From CALAED01 sp937891035 (GTDB lineage: Bacteria > Actinomycetota > Actinomycetes > Streptosporangiales > Streptosporangiaceae), in assembly GCA_035642125.1 (NCBI GenBank), contig DASQSZ010000039.1, positions 1 through 29,414 on the forward strand: a stretch of 29,414 bases of DNA. Direction: 5' to 3'. The first letter of the stretch is position 1; every line of letters begins with the position of its first letter. This document shows positions 25,756-29,414 of this stretch, one piece after another. Under the pieces are notes generated by a model, which had not been told where the DNA came from, ran no database searches, and saw only the letters and a program-made list of their open reading frames with translations. The translations under genes were made by a program, and so were the position numbers.

Positions 25756-26562
25756 ATGCTCACAGTGACCTGCGCGCTCGCTGCCCTGCTTCTGCACTTC
25801 CCCGGCCAACCTGCCCCGGCCGACCTCCCGGACTTCCCCGGCCGACCAGGCCCACCCGCGCCGCCTGACTGGCGATGGCCGTTATCTCCCGTGCCGCGCG
25901 TGGTGCGCGACTACCGTCCGCCCCCGCGTCCGTGGCTGCCCGGCCATCGCGGCGTCGATCTGGCCGCCCCACCCGGCCGGCCGGTGTTCGCCGCGGGTCC
26001 GGGGCGGGTCGGCTACGCGGGGCGGCTGGCCGGGCGGGGCGTGGTGACGGTCGTCCACGGCGCGCTGCGCACCTCATACCTGCCCGTACGCTCCGCAGTC
26101 CGGCCGGGGCAGCGCGTCGCGGCGGGGCAGCGGCTCGGCCTCGTCGAGGACATCCGCGGCCACTGCGGGCGGGTGACTTGCCTGCATTGGGGCCTGCGCC
26201 GCGGCTTGGTCTATCTTGACCCGCTGACGCTGCTCGGCCGAGGCCCGGTCCGGCTGCTACCCGTGTGGCGGCCTTCATCCGGCACCCGCGCGTACACGGG
26301 GACAGCCGTGGCCGATCCCGCCTCCCGGCTCCGGCCGCGGCCATCCCCCGCCGTCCGGGTCGCCGCCCACGGCGGTTCGCTCGACCACGGTCGTTCCATG
26401 ATCTTGACCTCGGCGACGGCGGCGGGGGGCGGCGCGATCGCCGGTGCGGCGCTCGCCTACGTGCTCATCCTGTCCTGGCGCCGGATGCCGGCCCGGCGAC
26501 GACTCCCACCCGACGTCATCGACTTCACGCGGGAGCGCCGCCGCCGCCAGCCGCCGGCCTAG
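25756..26562 (+). CDS. M23 (LytM-like) peptidase domain membrane/secreted protein
   Basis: 268 residues from ATG 25756, which begins a short signal-like segment (MLTVTCALAALLLHF); an in-frame ATG at 25654 is a possible earlier start. A Pro-rich linker leads to the LytM core (about 72-160): HRGVDLAAPPGRPVFAAGPGRVGYAGRLAGRGVVTVVHGALRTSYLPV, with the HxxxD zinc ligands, and GHCGRVTCLHWGLRRG at the second zinc motif, where the usual HxH reads CLH. A C-terminal membrane helix (TAAGGGAIAGAALAYVLILSW) and an Arg-rich tail follow. Proteins of this type lie beside rpsB in many actinomycetes. It probably binds or cleaves peptidoglycan; the changed first His makes activity uncertain. Confidence 0.85.
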   Translation: MLTVTCALAALLLHFPGQPAPADLPDFPGRPGPPAPPDWRWPLSPVPRVVRDYRPPPRPWLPGHRGVDLAAPPGRPVFAAGPGRVGYAGRLAGRGVVTVVHGALRTSYLPVRSAVRPGQRVAAGQRLGLVEDIRGHCGRVTCLHWGLRRGLVYLDPLTLLGRGPVRLLPVWRPSSGTRAYTGTAVADPASRLRPRPSPAVRVAAHGGSLDHGRSMILTSATAAGGGAIAGAALAYVLILSWRRMPARRRLPPDVIDFTRERRRRQPPA

Positions 26563-26570
26563 GCCCGGAT

Positions 26571-26610
26571 TTCATGAGCCCTCCGTCGCGACAGGACCCG
26601 GGCTCATGAA
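26571..26610. terminator. Hairpin downstream of the M23 gene
   Basis: TTCATGAGCCC (26571-26581) is perfectly complementary to 26600-26610, an 11-bp stem with an 18-nt loop, 9 bases after the M23 stop. It lies between convergent genes, so it may act in both directions. No U-run. Confidence 0.5.
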
Positions 26611-26741
26611 ACAGCCTGGGAGGGCGCTGAACATCCCGCTGTCGTGCTGCGACGGACGGGGCCATACAGCGCCCTCCTCGCCGGTGCGCCTCGATCACCT
26701 CGTGGCTCACGGGCCCGGCCCGGCGCTCGGCCACGTGGGTC

Positions 26742-27293
26742 TCAGTGCCCGACCGCACACATTCGATAGCCCTCATTAATGATCATTTCCGCCATGGGCG
26801 GGTAAGCGGCCGGATCGTCGGGGGTGAGCGCCGCGAGCCCGTCGCAATACCGGTTGAACATGCAAAACGCCGCGGCGATGAGGACTGTGTCATGGATCTC
26901 GGTGTCGGTGGCGCCTGCATTACGCGCGTTCGTCACCATCTGTTCGGTGACGTCTCCCCCGCTCCTCGCCACGGCGCCGGCGATCTTGATCAGACTCCTC
27001 AGCTTTTCCGAGATCGGTGCGCTGTCGACATCCGCCAGCACCTTCTCCACCAGTTCCCGGCCGTCTGGGTGCTGCCTGGCGCTGACCTCGCGGTGTGTGT
27101 TGACACAGAATCCACAGTGATTCAACGCCGAGGTGTAGGCCGCGATCAGTTCGCGATCCCCACGGCTCATCGAATGCGCGTTGCGCAGCAGCACTTCGGC
27201 CAGTTCGGCCATGGGGCGACCTGTCTCCGGACGGTATTGGAATAGGCCGGGGGTCCCGGGGGGGAGCTCGGGGGACATCGTGATGTGCGGCAT
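26742..27293 (-). CDS. AhpD-like/carboxymuconolactone decarboxylase-family protein
   Basis: 183 residues from ATG 27293, with a GGGAGG SD 5 nt upstream; the seven-codon-longer frame lacks an SD. All-helical AhpD-type fold with the redox motif SALNHCGFCVNTH: C60, C63 and H67 in CxxC-x(3)-H. SEKLRSLIKIAGAVAR and TDTEIHDTVLIAAAFCMFNRYCDGLA follow. Such proteins reduce peroxides or act as thiol-disulfide components. It is divergent from an exported class V PLP enzyme; the 180-bp gap between them has two near-identical AT-rich operator-like repeats, so both may respond to one regulator. Confidence 0.88.
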   Translation of the reverse strand: MPHITMSPELPPGTPGLFQYRPETGRPMAELAEVLLRNAHSMSRGDRELIAAYTSALNHCGFCVNTHREVSARQHPDGRELVEKVLADVDSAPISEKLRSLIKIAGAVARSGGDVTEQMVTNARNAGATDTEIHDTVLIAAAFCMFNRYCDGLAALTPDDPAAYPPMAEMIINEGYRMCAVGH

Positions 27294-27384
27294 GTGGCCT
27301 CCCTCTAACGGCACGGCTCAGGCAGGCGACCGAGACGATGGCCCATCGACCGCCCGCATGGGCGATATCTCCTGACAGTTCACT

Positions 27385-27430
27385 ACTTTATATAAATATA
27401 GTCAAGTGCTAGACTTTAAATACATATAGT
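27385..27430. promoter_or_regulatory. Twin 18-bp AT-rich operator-like repeats in a divergent promoter region
   Basis: ACTTTATATAAATATAGT (27385-27402) and ACTTTAAATACATATAGT (27413-27430) match at 16 of 18 positions and are 28 bp apart. Each is an imperfect palindrome (ACT-TA...TA-AGT), as expected for dimeric repressor sites. TTGACT on the minus strand (27405-27400) overlaps the first copy and could be a -35 element toward the AhpD-like gene; no clean -10 at 17 bp was found. Confidence 0.55.
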
Positions 27431-27475
27431 TGATCTGCATCCCTACGTGACGTCAGGGACGACGGAGGAGGCGTA

Positions 27476-28834
27476 GTGAGAGCATCGAGCGGCACGCGGG
27501 CCCGGCCAATGTCGGAGGGGCACAGCGACGCGAACCTGGTTGGTCGGCGCGCCCTGTTGAAAGGAGGAACGCTCGCCGGAGCGGGTGTGCTCGGTGGTCT
27601 TGGCGGTCTCTCCGCATCCTGCTCGGGCACCGCCACGGGTGATGCGTTCGACCCGGGCAGCTGGGAGTCGGTACGTGCCCAGTTCGAGCTCACCCGGGAC
27701 TACGCCCACTTTTCGGCCTTCATGCTGGCGTCCCACCCCACGCCGGTCCGGAACGCCATCGCCGCGTTCCGCCAGGGCCTGGATTCCGACCCCCGGCAGT
27801 ACGCCTTGGGGATGGCCGACATCGGGCTCAGCGCGGAGACGCGCAAGGCGGTCGCCGGCTATTTCGGCGCGCAGCCGACGGAGATCGCCCTGACGGACAG
27901 CACGACGATGGGGATCGCACTCGTCGTCCAGGGCCTCAAGTTGCGGGCCGGCGACGAGGTACTCACCACCGAACACGACCACTACTCCCTCCATGAGTCA
28001 CTCCGCTTGCGCGCCATCGCCGACGGCATCGTGGTGCGCAAGGTCGCGCTCTACGATGACCCGGCCAAGGCCTCGGTCGACGAGATCGTGAGCCGGTTGC
28101 GCGCAGCGATCAGGGCAAAGACCCGGGTCGCCGCTTTGACCTGGGTCCATTCGAGCACTGGCGTAAAGCTCCCGATGAAAGAGATCGGCAGTGCCGTGGC
28201 CGAGATCAACGCGCGGCGGGACGCCGCCGATCGCGTTCTGGTCATCGTCGACGGCGCGCACGGCTTCGCGGCCGAGGACGCGACGGCCGGGGAGCTGGGC
28301 TGCGACTTCTTCATGACAGGGACCCACAAATGGCTCTTCGGGCCCCGCGGTACGGGGTTCATCTGGGGCAAGAGCGACGCATGGCCCCGGCTGAATAAGA
28401 TCGTTCCGCCGTTCGCCCCATCCGGGTTCACCGGCCGGCCCGGTCCGCCTGGCGAGGACTACACACCCGGGGGGTACCACTCCTTTGAGCACCGGTGGGC
28501 GCTGGTCAAGGCAATCGAGTTCCACCGCGCGATCGGGAAGGCCAGGGTCGCCGAACGTACCATCTCTCAGGCCACCCGGCTCAAGGAGGGGTTGGCGGCG
28601 CTCCCGAACGTCCGGCTCATCACCCCGCGTTCACCGACGCTGTCGGCGGGGATCACCTGCTGCGCGGTCAACGGCATGGATCCGGAGACCGCGGCGCACC
28701 GGTTGTTCGCCGAGCACAAGGTCTCCGGCGCCGCCACGCCCTATCGCGAGTCGTTCCTCCGCCTGGGCCCCAGCATCGTGACCACGCCCAGCGAGGTCGA
28801 CCGTGCCGTCAAAGGCGTGGCCGCGCTGCGCTGA
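27476..28834 (+). CDS. Tat-exported class V aminotransferase (isopenicillin N epimerase-like)
   Basis: 452 residues from GTG 27476, with GGAGGAG 5 nt upstream. The N-terminus has a twin-arginine signal (VGRRALLKGG, R24-R25) and ends in SASC with a possible lipidated C49, so it should be a folded, cofactor-loaded lipoprotein outside the membrane. The catalytic domain is fold-type I class V: DSTTMGIALVVQGL, TTEHDHYS (H168), WVHSSTGVKLPMKEI, VDGAHGF (D259) and TGTHKWLFGPRGTGF with PLP-binding K285. Relatives include isopenicillin N epimerase-like and cysteine-desulfurase-like enzymes; the substrate is unknown. It is divergent from the AhpD-like gene. A decayed copy of its last 26 codons lies just downstream. 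Confidence 0.88.
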   Translation: MRASSGTRARPMSEGHSDANLVGRRALLKGGTLAGAGVLGGLGGLSASCSGTATGDAFDPGSWESVRAQFELTRDYAHFSAFMLASHPTPVRNAIAAFRQGLDSDPRQYALGMADIGLSAETRKAVAGYFGAQPTEIALTDSTTMGIALVVQGLKLRAGDEVLTTEHDHYSLHESLRLRAIADGIVVRKVALYDDPAKASVDEIVSRLRAAIRAKTRVAALTWVHSSTGVKLPMKEIGSAVAEINARRDAADRVLVIVDGAHGFAAEDATAGELGCDFFMTGTHKWLFGPRGTGFIWGKSDAWPRLNKIVPPFAPSGFTGRPGPPGEDYTPGGYHSFEHRWALVKAIEFHRAIGKARVAERTISQATRLKEGLAALPNVRLITPRSPTLSAGITCCAVNGMDPETAAHRLFAEHKVSGAATPYRESFLRLGPSIVTTPSEVDRAVKGVAALR

Positions 28835-28854
28835 GCCAAGCGCCCGAGCCGTTA

Positions 28855-28941
28855 CTCAACCTCGGCGCCAGCCATGCGACGACACCCAGCGAAGCCGGCC
28901 CTGCGGACGAGGGCGTGGCCGTGCCGCGCCGAGCCAAGCGC
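28855..28941 (+). pseudogene. Diverged duplicate of the 3' end of the class V aminotransferase gene
   Basis: This 87-bp stretch aligns without gaps to 28757-28843 (about 66 of 87 bases identical by eye), covering the last 26 codons, the stop and some following bases. Translated, LNLGASHATTPSEAGPADEGVAVPR resembles the gene's own C-terminus; the stop TGA is CGA here. It is too short to be a gene and is best read as a remnant of a tandem duplication or of a lost paralogue. Confidence 0.6.
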
Positions 28942-29023
28942 TCCGGCAGCGGGACGTGTCCTACGGTGTGTGGGTTGGGCTGCGTGCTCGAGTACGCGTA
29001 CGCGGCGCGGTCGTCGTGCCTGG

Positions 29024-29350
29024 TCATTCGGACTCCTGGGCCTCCTCGGCCGCGTCCTGTTCCGCCTGTGCGGCAAGGGCGGCGAGGCGGCCGAGCTGGC
29101 GGCCCCACATGTCCTCGAGCCAGGACGAGAGCGGTCCGAGCGCCTCCCGGTTGGCCCGGTAGTAGCGGTGGGTGCCGTCCTTGCGCACGACGATGAGCCC
29201 CGCCTTCCGCAGCACGCCGAGGTGCTGCGAGATCGCTCCGAACGTGACATCGAAGTGCTCGGCGATGTCCCCGGCCGATCTCTCTTCGTCCCACACCAGT
29301 CGAAGGATCTCCTGGCGGCGGGGTTCGGCAAGGGCTCTCATCGCGTCCAT
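29024..29350 (-). CDS. ArsR-family transcriptional regulator
   Basis: 108 residues from ATG 29350. The winged helix-turn-helix is clear: MRALAEPRRQEILRLVWDEERSAGDIAEHFDVTFGAISQHLGVLRKAGLIVVRKDGTHRYYRA. The C-terminal helix (LEDMWGRQLGRLAALAAQAEQD) would serve dimerisation. No cysteine pair typical of metal sensing (CxCxxC) is present, so it is probably a non-metal-sensing member. The ATG lacks an SD and has TAAAAT 7 nt upstream. A 14-bp sequence is repeated in its promoter region (29351-29364 and 29395-29408). Its regulated partner may be beyond the window edge, or the divergent genes at 26.7-28.8 kb. Confidence 0.93.
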   Translation of the reverse strand: MDAMRALAEPRRQEILRLVWDEERSAGDIAEHFDVTFGAISQHLGVLRKAGLIVVRKDGTHRYYRANREALGPLSSWLEDMWGRQLGRLAALAAQAEQDAAEEAQESE

Positions 29351-29408
29351 GGCTCGTATTTTAGCAGAGACTCAAATTTGACATCGACGCGCGCGGCTCT
29401 TATTTTAG
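29351..29408 (-). promoter_or_regulatory. ArsR gene promoter with 14-bp direct repeat
   Basis: GGCTCGTATTTTAG (29351-29364) and GGCTCTTATTTTAG (29395-29408) differ at one base and are 44 bp apart. On the minus strand the near copy contains TAAAAT 7 nt before the ATG, which fits a leaderless start. The pair may be the regulator's own operator. Confidence 0.45.
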
Positions 29409-29414
29409 TGGCGG

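Overview
The window is high-GC chromosomal DNA from an actinomycete. The order rpsB-tsf-pyrH-frr-cdsA-rlmN with an M23 peptidase divergent from rpsB is a typical actinobacterial locus, and the GC-rich third codon positions, SD-poor (leaderless-type) starts and gene families agree with this. A Streptosporangiales-like host is my best guess, but the rank is inference. No rRNA, tRNA, IS element, prophage or CRISPR array is evident.

Layout. 1-1821 (+): the end of an unrecognised gene, a small membrane-anchored Cys-cluster protein and a ThiF/E1-like adenylyltransferase with a C-terminal zinc ribbon. This is probably the tail of a larger operon cut by the window edge. 1861-4906: an orphan PotD-like polyamine-binding lipoprotein (-) and a divergent YfbK-type von Willebrand lipoprotein (+). 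5255-7021 (-): a small conserved protein with a clear promoter, then mtnA. 7153-12142: a class III aminotransferase and a CoA-acylating (methyl)malonate-semialdehyde dehydrogenase that overlap by 4 bp, preceded by a pterin-carbinolamine dehydratase and divergent from a PucR regulator. This looks like beta-alanine/polyamine-type amine catabolism. 12222-15885 (-): a multi-TM GT87-like protein and a MoxR/CoxE-type AAA + VWA pair. 16029-17502: a membrane PH-domain protein, an orphan ribbon-helix-helix protein with a strong palindromic operator, and a HIT protein. 17810-18688: a DUF1963/YwqG protein.

25465-18760 (-) is the translation and phospholipid block: S2, EF-Ts, UMP kinase, ribosome recycling factor, CDP-diglyceride synthase and RlmN, ending in a DivIVA-motif protein with a histone-like Lys/Ala/Pro tail. 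The rpsB leader can form two mutually exclusive hairpins. To its right are a LytM-type M23 protein (+), an AhpD-like CxxC protein (-), a Tat-exported class V PLP enzyme (+) and, at the edge, an ArsR regulator (-).

Points that stand out: (i) the truncated E1-like module; (ii) in-frame tandem repeats that add low-complexity segments to at least five genes, including rpsB and cdsA, plus low-complexity inserts inside mtnA and mmsA; (iii) two near-identical 18-bp AT-rich operator-like repeats between the AhpD-like and exported PLP genes; (iv) an ungapped 87-bp diverged duplication of the 3' end of the PLP gene; (v) four genes whose -10-like TANNNT hexamer lies 6-7 nt before the ATG with no SD.
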